Shown here: in pieces, positions 16,185 through 25,100 of the stretch
Numbering within the stretch: position 1 is the stretch's first letter
Layout of the letters: each line of letters starts with the position of its first letter
Assembly: GCA_002402545.1 (NCBI GenBank)
Contig: DHGA01000037.1
Location: forward strand, 42,435-106,434
DNA: 64,000 nt
Direction: 5' to 3'
Source: Syntrophaceae bacterium UBA4810
Lineage (GTDB): Bacteria > Desulfobacterota > Syntrophia > Syntrophales > Smithellaceae
Position numbers and translations under genes: made by a program
Notes under the pieces: model-generated
What the model was told of the DNA's origin: nothing
Seen by the model: only the letters and a program-made list of their open reading frames with translations
The model's database searches: none

Positions 16185-18311
16185 ATGCTTTACATTGACC
16201 TGATTTTGAATCTGGCAATGCTTGTCGCCCTGAGCGTTTTATCAGGGTTCATCGACAAGCGTTGGCCAAGAGACACGTGGCCGGGTGTCTTAATGCAAGG
16301 ATTTCTTTTCGGAGCCGTTACCCTTCTCGGGATGCTGCGCCCGCTTGTGTTGGGGCCTGGATTGATCTTTGACGGCCGATCGATCATCATCAGCTTATGC
16401 GCGCTGTTCTTCGGCCATCCGGCCGTTTCTATTACAGCGGCAATGGCCGCCGCTTACCGCCTTGCGCTGGGCGGGCCGGGTGTTGTTATGGGTGTTTTGG
16501 TTATACTGACCGCGGCGGTTATTGGGCTTCTGATACGCCACTATTTGAGGCCACAAAACAACCCTCCTTCCGTATCGCAACTTTTTTTTCTTGGTTTAGC
16601 CGTGCATGTAACAATGGTGGCGCTAATGTTCACGCTACCTGGTGAATTAGCTATGTCCACAATCAAACACCTTGGATTACCGGTCATTTTATTTTACCCC
16701 CTGGCAACAATTCTTGCCGGAAAAATTCTCTCCGACCAGAGTTCAGGACTACTCAGTATAAAGGCATTGCAGGAAAGCGAAGAACGCTACAAAAAACTGT
16801 TTGAAGAACATGTCGCGGTGAAATTGCTGATTGACCCGCATACCACCGCTATTGTCGACGCCAATGAGGCGGCGGAAAAATTCTACGGCTGGCCGCGCGC
16901 AAAGCTCAAACAAATGAAAATATCCGATATCAACACGCTTTCGCCCGCGGAAATCCGGCAGGAAATGGAAAAAGCCCGCGCCCAAAAAAAAATATACTTT
17001 GAATTCCGCCACCGCCTTGCCGACGGCTCTATAAGAAATGTAGAGGTGTACACTTCCAAAATCGAGTTAAAAGGAAAGGAATTCCTCCATTCCATTATTC
17101 ACGATGTCACCGAGCGCAAGCGGGCGGAAGAAGCGCTGCGCGAGAGTGAACTGAGAAGCCGCTCCCTTCTTCAGGCTATTCCTGACATGATGTTCATATA
17201 TGACCGTGAGGGAACCTATCTCGACTATCATTCCAGCGATCCAAGTTTGCTGGCAGTTGAACCAGACAAGTTCCTGGGCAAATCCATCCGTGAAGTGCTC
17301 CCAGCAGATGTGGCGGAAAAATTTATTAGAGGTATTAAAAATACACATAAAACTAAACAATTGCAAACCATAGAATATATTCTTGATTTGCCAAACGGAA
17401 CGAAACATTTTGAAGCCCATATCATTGCCATGGACGATACACGGATACTTACAATTGTTCGCGACGTTACCGAACGCCAACAGGCGGAACAAGAAATAAG
17501 AAAACTCTCCCAAGAGCTGGAACAGCGCGTGGACGAGCGCACGGAAGAACTGCATGAAAGCCAGCTGGCGTTGCTCAATGTGGTTGATGACTTAAACGAA
17601 AACGCGAAAAAACTGACCATAGCCAATGAGTCGCAGGAAGCGCTCAATAAAGAGCTGGAAGCCTTCTCCTATTCCGTGTCGCACGATTTGCGCGCGCCGC
17701 TCAGAAGCATCGACGGCTTCAGCGCGGCGCTTTTGGAAGACTACGGCGGCAAACTTGACGAAGCAGGAAAAGACTATCTGCAAAGGGTTCGCCGCGCCGC
17801 GCAGAACATGGGCGGGCTTATTGATGACTTGCTTAACCTATCGCGGGTAAGCAAAGCGGATTTTCACCCCAAACCTGTAAACTTAAGCAAAATGTTAATA
17901 GAAACAGTAAATTTCTGCAAAAAGCAGGCAGTCGCTAGAAATATAAAAGTTAAAATTCAAGATAATGTAACTGCCACAGCAGATGCTGCACTACTGCAAG
18001 TTGCCCTGGCTAACCTGATTGACAATGCATTCAAGTTTACCGGCAAGAAAGAAAACTCGCTTATCGAATTCGGAGTCAAAAATGAGGATGGACAAAATGT
18101 ATTTTATATCCGCGATAACGGCACGGGATTTGATATGACTTATGTCGACAAATTATTCGGGCCATTTCAGCGTCTGCATACTTTTGATGAATTTGAAGGA
18201 ACAGGCATAGGTTTGGCTACGGTGCAGAGAATCATTCACCGCCACGGCGGAAAGATATGGGCGGAGAGCGAAGTAAATAAGGGAGCTGTTTTTTACTTCA
18301 CATTACCGTAA
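16185..18311 (+). CDS. LytS-type hybrid-input sensor histidine kinase (5TM-PAS-PAS-HisKA-HATPase)
   Basis: 708 residues. The 5TMR-LYT membrane module (about 1-180) starts MLYIDLILNLAMLVALSVLSG. Then come PAS 1 (about 190-315), PAS 2 (about 320-435), a coiled coil, HisKA with phospho-acceptor His in SYSVSHDLRAPLRS (about 490-560), and HATPase_c with N box NLIDNAFKF, G1 DNGTGF and G2 GTGIGLATV. The kinase core resembles the phytochrome-like family that usually pairs with Rcp1-type single receivers; one such receiver lies 600 bp downstream. GGAG precedes ATG. Confidence 0.9.
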   Translation: MLYIDLILNLAMLVALSVLSGFIDKRWPRDTWPGVLMQGFLFGAVTLLGMLRPLVLGPGLIFDGRSIIISLCALFFGHPAVSITAAMAAAYRLALGGPGVVMGVLVILTAAVIGLLIRHYLRPQNNPPSVSQLFFLGLAVHVTMVALMFTLPGELAMSTIKHLGLPVILFYPLATILAGKILSDQSSGLLSIKALQESEERYKKLFEEHVAVKLLIDPHTTAIVDANEAAEKFYGWPRAKLKQMKISDINTLSPAEIRQEMEKARAQKKIYFEFRHRLADGSIRNVEVYTSKIELKGKEFLHSIIHDVTERKRAEEALRESELRSRSLLQAIPDMMFIYDREGTYLDYHSSDPSLLAVEPDKFLGKSIREVLPADVAEKFIRGIKNTHKTKQLQTIEYILDLPNGTKHFEAHIIAMDDTRILTIVRDVTERQQAEQEIRKLSQELEQRVDERTEELHESQLALLNVVDDLNENAKKLTIANESQEALNKELEAFSYSVSHDLRAPLRSIDGFSAALLEDYGGKLDEAGKDYLQRVRRAAQNMGGLIDDLLNLSRVSKADFHPKPVNLSKMLIETVNFCKKQAVARNIKVKIQDNVTATADAALLQVALANLIDNAFKFTGKKENSLIEFGVKNEDGQNVFYIRDNGTGFDMTYVDKLFGPFQRLHTFDEFEGTGIGLATVQRIIHRHGGKIWAESEVNKGAVFYFTLP

Positions 18312-18319
18312 AAAACATT

Positions 18320-18433
18320 GATTACGGAGATTAGGGGAAACGATTACAACGATTAGGAAAAAAGATTACGGTGATTATAAAAGCCGATGATAGCGACGAA
18401 AATATGGTTACAACGATTAAAAAAAGTGATTAC
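18320..18433 (+). repeat. Tandem 22-bp GATTAC repeat, six units
   Basis: GATTAC at 18320, 18342 and 18364, degraded units at about 18385 and 18406, then GATTAC again at 18428; the spacing is 21-22 bp. The approximate unit is GATTACrrcGATTArrrAAAA. The last three units lie within the reading frame of the GxxExxY gene and encode its first ~30 residues. Confidence 0.75.
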
Positions 18434-18811
18434 AGTGATAATAATGGTGAACGGGATCCTTTAACAGGCAAAATTATTGAAGCCTGTTTTCATGTTCATA
18501 CCACCTTAGGTCCTGGTTTTGTCGAGCGCATTTATTTGAATGCTTTAAAAATTGCTTTAGAAAAACTATCTTTGCAATTTGCCGCGGAAAAAGAGTTTGC
18601 TGTTACGTATGAAGAGCAACCGGCAGGTAAATTCAGGGTTGATCTCTTCGTCGAAAATCAGGTGATTGTTGAATTAAAAGCGGCGGAGGGAAGGATGCCC
18701 AAAATCTTTGAAAGCCAGGTGATTTCTTACTTAAAGGCATCCGGCATAAAAGTAGGACTGCTTGTTAATTTCGGCAACAGGAGCTGTGAAGTTAGAAGAT
18801 TAATGATATGA
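18371..18811 (+). CDS. GxxExxY protein
   Basis: 146 residues from GTG 18371; ATG 18404 is an alternative. After a repeat-encoded N-terminus comes the family core: IIEACFHVHTTLGPGFVERIY (the GxxExxY signature), KEFAVTYEE, then RVDLFVENQVIVELKA, a PD-(D/E)xK-like D...ExK arrangement, and GLLVNFGNRS near the end. The family is widespread and uncharacterised, with a predicted nuclease-like fold. Here it sits alone between signalling genes, enclosed on both sides by GATTAC repeats, which suggests the gene and the repeats move or function together. Confidence 0.85.
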   Translation: MIIKADDSDENMVTTIKKSDYSDNNGERDPLTGKIIEACFHVHTTLGPGFVERIYLNALKIALEKLSLQFAAEKEFAVTYEEQPAGKFRVDLFVENQVIVELKAAEGRMPKIFESQVISYLKASGIKVGLLVNFGNRSCEVRRLMI

Positions 18812-18818
18812 AAGACAA

Positions 18819-18915
18819 GATTACAACGATGAAAAGAAAAGATTGCAGCGATGCCTTAATCACGGTAATCGTCGTTCCTGAATCGCAGTAATCTTGTTTG
18901 CTAATCGCTGTAATC
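18819..18915. repeat. GATTAC repeat, direct and inverted units
   Basis: Direct GATTAC at 18819 and GATTGC at 18841 (22 bp apart). Inverted GTAATC follows at 18865, 18888 and 18910 (23 and 22 bp apart). It follows the GxxExxY stop by 8 bp, so the gene is bracketed by the same unit. Confidence 0.7.
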
Positions 18916-18936
18916 ACACAATGAGAGGAGCGAATT

Positions 18937-19380
18937 GTGGAAAACAAATTCATTTTACTGGTGGAAGACAACCCGGATGACGTGGCGCTGACGCTGCGGG
19001 CGTTCAAGCAAAACAAAATTCTCAATGAAGTCATCGTCGCCCGCGACGGAGAGGAGGCGCTGGATTATCTTTTCGGCAGCGGCAAAAATAAAGACCGCAA
19101 CATGATAAATCTGCCGGCGGTGATTCTGCTGGATTTGAAACTCCCCAAAAAAGACGGGTTGGAAGTACTCAAGGAAATCCGCGGCAATGAACTGACCAGG
19201 CTGATACCGGTAGTGATTCTCACCTCTTCCAGGCAGGAAGATGATATCGCCGCAGGCTATAAACTGGGCGCCAACAGCTACGTGCGCAAACCGGTAGATT
19301 TCAACGACTTTGTACAAGCAAGCAAAGCGCTCGGGCTTTACTGGCTTTTATACAATGAACCGCCACCCAGGAAAACGTGA
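18937..19380 (+). CDS. Rcp1-type single-domain response regulator
   Basis: 147 residues, all receiver. EDNPDD acidic pocket at 10-15, phospho-acceptor Asp66 (LLDLKLPKKDG), LTSSRQE switch, YVRKPVDF lysine. The GTG start has GAGAGGAG six bases upstream. Rcp1-like receivers lack an output domain and shuttle phosphate from phytochrome-like kinases, so the kinase at 16185-18311 is the natural partner. Its 3' end is followed closely by a REC-PAS-HD-GYP gene, a plausible downstream effector. Confidence 0.9.
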   Translation: MENKFILLVEDNPDDVALTLRAFKQNKILNEVIVARDGEEALDYLFGSGKNKDRNMINLPAVILLDLKLPKKDGLEVLKEIRGNELTRLIPVVILTSSRQEDDIAAGYKLGANSYVRKPVDFNDFVQASKALGLYWLLYNEPPPRKT

Positions 19381-19480
19381 AGCGCACCTCGTGAAGAGTG
19401 AAGCGGAAACTACGAGATATGAAATCCGGCGAATGCCGGACGCTTCACTATATACAAAAAAAATAAAGGAAAGTTTACCG

Positions 19481-21658
19481 ATGAAAAATAATAACAATAT
19501 GGAAACAGCTAAACTAAAACCACTGCGCGTTTTGATTGTCGAAGACAATGAAGACGATGCTCTCTTGGTCATCAGAGAGCTGGGGAAAAACGACTACAAG
19601 CCCGACTATGAACGGGTGGAAACCGCCGCGGAAATGAAAACGGCGCTGAACGAAAAAACCTGGGACATCATTTTATGCGATTATAAGCTGCCAAAATTCA
19701 GCGCTCCGAAGGCCATTGAACTATTGAAAGAAACAAGAATAGATATTCCCCTCATTGTTATATCCGGCACCATCGGCGAAGAAACAGCCATCGAATGTAT
19801 GAAAGCAGGGGCCCGCGATTTTTTCATGAAAGGCAAATTATCGCGCCTGGCCGCAGCTATTGAAAGAGAGATAAAAGAAGCGGAAATGAGGCGCAGACAA
19901 AGAGAGGCTGAAGAAGCTCTGCTCGCCAGTGAAGAAAAATATCGTCTAGTCGTGGAAAACGCCCAGGAAGCCATTATCGTCACGCAGGATTTAAAAGTGG
20001 TTTTCTCCAATCGGGCGGCTATCGGCCAAAGTGGATACCCAGAAGAAATATTTCTATCCCAACCTTTCACAAATTTCATTCACCCCGATGACCGGAACAT
20101 GGTTGCCGATAATCATTTTAGAAGGCTTAAAGGCGAAGAAATACCCGAAGTGCAGAATTTCAGAATAATCCGGGAAGACGGTGACATAAGGTGGGTAAAC
20201 CTCAGCTCAGCGATAATATCGTGGAAGGGCAAACCGGCTGTCTTAAATTTTTTAAATGATATTACCGAACAAAAAAAAGCGGAAGAGATATTAAGACAAA
20301 GCGAAGAAAAATACCGTATGATAGCGGAAAATATGACGGACGTCATCACGGTTATGGACATGAACCTAAGCTTCACTTTTGTCAGCCCGTCAATTACCCG
20401 TCTGCGCGGCTTTACTGTCGAAGAGTCGATGGAGCAGACCCTAGAGGATGTGATGACGCCGGAATCCCTTAAGCTTATCTCCCAGATTTACACCGAAGAA
20501 ATTGAGCGGGAAGCAGCCGGAGATGCCGATCCTAATCGTACACGCTTTATGGAATTAAATGAATACCGGAAAGATGGCTCCACAATGTGGGCGGAAGTCG
20601 GCATTTCTTTCCTGCGCGACTCTGATGGGCGCCCTGTTGGAATCTTGAGCACAACCCGTGATTGCAATACGCGCAAAAAAACGGAAGATGCCCTCAGGCA
20701 AAGCGAAGAAAAATACAGATTACTCTTCGAGTATTCCCCCATGGGCCTTTTGTACTTCGACAAAAACGGCGTCATAATGGCGTGTAATGACAATTTCGTG
20801 AAGATTATCGGCTCTTCGCTCGAAGCACTCATCGGCCTGAACATGCTTAACCTGCCTGACAAGGGCATTGTCTCCGCCGTAAGGCAGGCGCTCAACGGCA
20901 GCACCGGATTATATGAGGGTATATATCATTCCGTGACCGCGCCGAAAATCACACCAGTAAAAGCGCTTTTTACGCCCATGAACGCGGAAGGGGGCGTTGT
21001 GCAAGGAGGCATGGGCATTATTGAAGATGTTACGGAACAAATAGAAATAGAGAACGAACGCAAACAAAACTTAGAAAAGGCAAGCAAGGCGCTGCATGCC
21101 ACGGTCCGGGCAATGGCCTCAATTGTTGAGACGCGCGATCCTTACACTGCCGGCCATCAGCACAGAGTCGCCGACCTGGCGCGGGCGATTGCCGCCGAAA
21201 TGAATCTTGCCGGAGAACAAATTGAAGGCATCCACATGGCGGGGACAATTCACGATATCGGAAAGATATCCGTTCCGGCTGAAATACTCACCAAACCGGG
21301 CAAACTCACGGAAATTGAATACGGCCTGGTCAAAACTCATCCCCTTGCCGGCCATGATATCTTAAAAGACATTGATTTTCCCTGGCCGGTGGCCGATGCC
21401 GTATTGCAGCATCACGAGAGGATAGACGGATCCGGTTACCCCGAAGGGCTAAAAGGCGAAGCCATCTTGCCTGAAGCGCGGATTCTGGCTGTAGCTGATG
21501 TCGTGGAAGCCATCGCCTCGCATCGCCCCTACCGGCCATCACTGGGAATTGAGGCGGCAATAGAAGAGATTTACAAAAACAGATTAATCCTTTATGATAG
21601 CAATGTTGTGGACGCCTGCATAAAATTGTTTCGCGAGAAGGGATATAAGCTGATTTAA
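19481..21658 (+). CDS. REC-PAS3-HD-GYP cyclic-di-GMP phosphodiesterase
   Basis: 725 residues from ATG 19481 (AAAGGAAAG upstream). An open frame from 19310 overlaps the previous gene and reads through repeat sequence, so it is rejected as the start. Domains: receiver (about 10-125, EDNEDDA and LCDYKLPKFSA), three PAS units (about 140-510), then HD-GYP with HQHRVADLA, HDIGK, LAGHDIL and HHERIDGSGYP. All HD-GYP metal ligands are visible, so c-di-GMP hydrolysis is expected. Its third PAS is nearly identical to the eighth PAS of the next gene. Confidence 0.9.
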   Translation: MKNNNNMETAKLKPLRVLIVEDNEDDALLVIRELGKNDYKPDYERVETAAEMKTALNEKTWDIILCDYKLPKFSAPKAIELLKETRIDIPLIVISGTIGEETAIECMKAGARDFFMKGKLSRLAAAIEREIKEAEMRRRQREAEEALLASEEKYRLVVENAQEAIIVTQDLKVVFSNRAAIGQSGYPEEIFLSQPFTNFIHPDDRNMVADNHFRRLKGEEIPEVQNFRIIREDGDIRWVNLSSAIISWKGKPAVLNFLNDITEQKKAEEILRQSEEKYRMIAENMTDVITVMDMNLSFTFVSPSITRLRGFTVEESMEQTLEDVMTPESLKLISQIYTEEIEREAAGDADPNRTRFMELNEYRKDGSTMWAEVGISFLRDSDGRPVGILSTTRDCNTRKKTEDALRQSEEKYRLLFEYSPMGLLYFDKNGVIMACNDNFVKIIGSSLEALIGLNMLNLPDKGIVSAVRQALNGSTGLYEGIYHSVTAPKITPVKALFTPMNAEGGVVQGGMGIIEDVTEQIEIENERKQNLEKASKALHATVRAMASIVETRDPYTAGHQHRVADLARAIAAEMNLAGEQIEGIHMAGTIHDIGKISVPAEILTKPGKLTEIEYGLVKTHPLAGHDILKDIDFPWPVADAVLQHHERIDGSGYPEGLKGEAILPEARILAVADVVEAIASHRPYRPSLGIEAAIEEIYKNRLILYDSNVVDACIKLFREKGYKLI

Positions 21659-22135
21659 AAGCGTAATTCGTGAAGCGTCGTCCGTGAAGAGGATATGGAA
21701 GGGAAGAGTACAATAATTGTCATACCGTCGAAAGACGGTATCCAGAAAGCTAATAATCACTGGATTCCGGCTTTCGAGGTTGTGTCGTAATGTCTTTGCG
21801 AGTAAATATAATGAGCGAAGCAAACTCATAAGTCTTTGATAATATATAGCTTGCCACACGCACTATCGTGCGTTCGCAATGACAACTGAAAATTACGACA
21901 CAGTCTCTTCGCCGGAATGACGGAAATGGTTGTTTTACATAGTTATGCAAAGATCTCAAACGAAAGCTACATTGACGCTTTTTTGTCATACCGCCGAAAG
22001 ACGGTATCCAGGCGCCGTCACGGCGAAGGCCGGGAACCAGGAAATCATTTATAATACTGGATTCCGGCGTGCGCCGGAATGACGAATCAATAAAGCGAGA
22101 GATACGCTTCACGAGACGCGGAGAACGAAATTAAA
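21659..22135. repeat. Intergenic repeat cluster: REP pair, one split by a MITE
   Basis: CGTGAAGCG-type units (21669-21690) are followed by a REP palindrome 21719-21922, which is interrupted by the MITE-like element 21777-21906. An intact REP lies at 21985-22084 (GTCATACCGCCGAAAG...GCGCCGGAATGACG). More CGTGAAGCG-like sequence in reverse orientation follows (22098-22120). No gene is seen. Confidence 0.75.
21777..21906. mobile_element. MITE-like element copy A, 130 bp
   Basis: The left end AGGTTGTGTCGTAATGTC and right end ATTACGACACAGTCT are imperfect inverted repeats. Flanks are TTTCG (21772-21776) and CTTCG (21907-21911), a probable 5-bp target duplication with one change. Removing the element restores the REP hairpin (GGCTTTCG + CCGGAATGAC). 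The interior is a TCTTTGCGAG...CGCAATGACA hairpin of the family seen elsewhere in the window. No coding capacity, so it would need a transposase in trans. Confidence 0.65.
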
Positions 22136-25100
22136 ATGAAAAAAACCACTCCGGCAACAGAAAAAAAACGCCAACTCCAGACGGATGACTCAAAATCCCT
22201 GCGGGTTTTATTGATCGAAGACAACGAAGACGACGCCCTGCTCGTTTTAAGAGAGCTGAAAAAAGGCGGCTTTGATCCCGTCTATGAACGGGTGGAAACA
22301 GCCGCGGCCATGAAAAAAGCCCTCAAAGAAGAGCAATGGGACATTGTCCTTTCCGATTACAAACTTCCAAAATTCGACGGCATCCAGGCCATTAACCTGC
22401 TGAGAGAAACTCAGCTTGATATCCCTCTGCTCATTGTTTCCGGCACCATCGGCGAACAAACAGCCGTGGAATGCATGAGAGCGGGCGCCCTTGATTATGT
22501 AATGAAAAACAATTTAACGCGCCTCTGCCCGGCAATTGAGAGGGAGCTTAAAGAAGCTCAGGTAAGAAACAGGCAGCGGCTGGCGGATGAAGTCATACGC
22601 GAGAGTGAGGGGCGATACCGGACTATACTTGATGAAATGGACGATACGTATTTCGAGATAGACCTCGCCGGTAATTTTACCTTCGTTAATGACACGATGT
22701 GCAGAGTACTGGGATATTCCAGAGAGAAATTGCTCACGATGAACTTCCGGGTTCAAATGGCCAAGGATGACATCGAACATGTGTATAATATTTTTGGCAA
22801 GATCTACAGAACCGGCAATCCGGAAAAAAACTTTCTCTACAAGTTTATAAACAAGGATGGAGCCATAAGATTTGCCGATACTTCAGCTTTCCCCCTGCAA
22901 AACCAACAAGGCAAGACCATAGGATTTCGAGGAATTGGCCGTGACATCACCGAAAGCAAGAAAGCGGAAAACGCGCTACGGGAACGAAACAGAGAGCTTG
23001 ACAACCTCATGAGCAATCTGCCGGGCATGGTTTACCGATGCGCTAATGACCGTGAATGGACGATGTTTTTTATCGGCGAAGGCTGCCTGGCCCTGACCGG
23101 CTATAATCCGGAGGATTTGCTCAACAATAAAAAACGCAGCTTCAACGACCTGGTGATGCCTGAATACCGCGAAAACCTTTGGCAAAAATGGCAAGAAGCG
23201 CTTGCCGAGCGAGCTACTTTTGAAGATGAATACCCGATCCGAACCGCCGGAGGGGACATCAAATGGGTATGGGAACGAGGACGCGGGGTCTATGATACAG
23301 ACGGGCAACTGCTCTTTCTGGAGGGCTACATCGAAGACATTAGCGCAAGCAAAAAGGCACAATGGGCATTAAGAAAGAGCGAAGAAAACTTCCGTCGCTC
23401 CATAGATGACTCACCGCTGGGCGTGCGCATCTCCACAAAGCACGCCGAAACAATATACGCCAATAAGGCGATATTGGATATGTATGGTTATAAGAACTTT
23501 GCGGAGTTCAAAAATACTCCGGTGAAAGACCGCTATACTCCTCAGAGCTATTCCGGTTATCTGCTCAGAAGTAAAGAGAGAAAACAGGGTAAGCTCGGTC
23601 CATCCGAATACGAAATAAGCATTATCCGAAAAAACGGCGAAGTCCGCCATCTGCGGGCGTTTCGCAAGGAAATTCTCTGGAACGGTGAAAAGCAGGCACA
23701 GATAATATACATGGACATCACCGAACGGAAACAGGCGCAGGAAAAGCTTCAGCAAAGTGAGGAAAGTTTCCGGCTTACTTTTAACAGCACTTCCGATGTT
23801 ATTTTTACCCTCGATACCCAATTAAGATTACACGCAATAACGCCCAGCGTGGAAAAAGTTCTCGGATACAACACCGAAGAACTTAACGGCAAGTCTCTTC
23901 CCAGCCTGAATATCATGAGCCCGGAATCACAACAGAAAGCTTCCCTGCACGTCAGCAAAATACTTTCGGGAAAATATGCGCCGCCGGCCGTATATGAATT
24001 CATTTTCAAAGACGGAAGAAAAGGTTTTGGCGAAATCACCGCTTCTCCCATTATCAAAGAAAATAAAATTATCGGCGTCACCTGCATATCCCGCGATATT
24101 ACCGAACGCCTAAAAATAGAAGCCGAAAGACAGGGCGCGCTCGTCGCGCTGCGCGAGAGCGAGGAAAAGTACCGAAATATTCTGGAAAATATCGAAGACG
24201 GCTATTACGAAGTGGACCTGGCCGGCAATTTAACCTTCTTCAACGATTCAGTATGCCGAATATCAGGGTACGAGAGAGAAGAGCTAATGGGCATGAACCA
24301 CCGGCACTATACAGCCCCTGAAAACATAAAAGAAATCTTAAAAACTTTTAACCAGGTTTACACAACAGGAATTCCCGCTAAAGGATTCGACTGGAAAACC
24401 ATAAAAAAAGACGGGGAAAAGAGATCTTTTGAAACATCTGTGTCGTTGCTGAAGGATGCATCAAACAAACCAGCCGGCTTTAGAGGCATCATGCGCGACA
24501 TTACCGAACGCAAAAAGGCGGAAGAAGCGCTCCAAGAAAGCGAATCTTCTATTAAAGCTGTGTTGGGATCTACGGCAGATGGTATTTTGGCGATTGGAAA
24601 AAATAGATCTGTGCTTTATGCCAATGATCGTTTTGCGGAAATATGGCAGATTTCCAAAGATGTCATGGAAAGCAAAGATGATTCGGTACTTCTGCAACAT
24701 GTTCTCGATCAGCTGGCTGATCCCGATGGCTTTATTAAGAAAGTTGAAGAACTTTATAATTCCGATGAAGAAGATTTTGACACAATTAATTTTAAGGACG
24801 GTAGAATATTTGAGCGTTTCTCTTGTCCTTTACTAAAAGAAACAGAGATAATGGGTCGTGTGTGGTCTTTTCGTGACATCACCGAACGCAAAAAAGCGGA
24901 AGATGCGATACGCAATAGTGAATACATCATGAGAAAATCACAGGAAGTAGCGCGTTTCGGCTCGTATACCCTTGATGTCAAAAAAGGAACCTGGATTAGC
25001 TCCAAGGTGCTCGATGATATTTTTGGCATTGACGAGAGTTACCCCAAAAACGTGGAAGGATGGGGCAATCTCCTTCATCCCGACGACAAAGAGAAAATGC

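Noticed and set aside
18320..18915. CRISPR array
   Set aside because: GATTAC units recur every 22 bp with no longer spacers, are degenerate and occur in both orientations; no cas genes nearby.
19310..19480. N-terminal extension of the REC-PAS3-HD-GYP gene
   Set aside because: It overlaps the preceding receiver gene and then reads through the repeat also found at 13790; the receiver domain begins only after ATG 19481.
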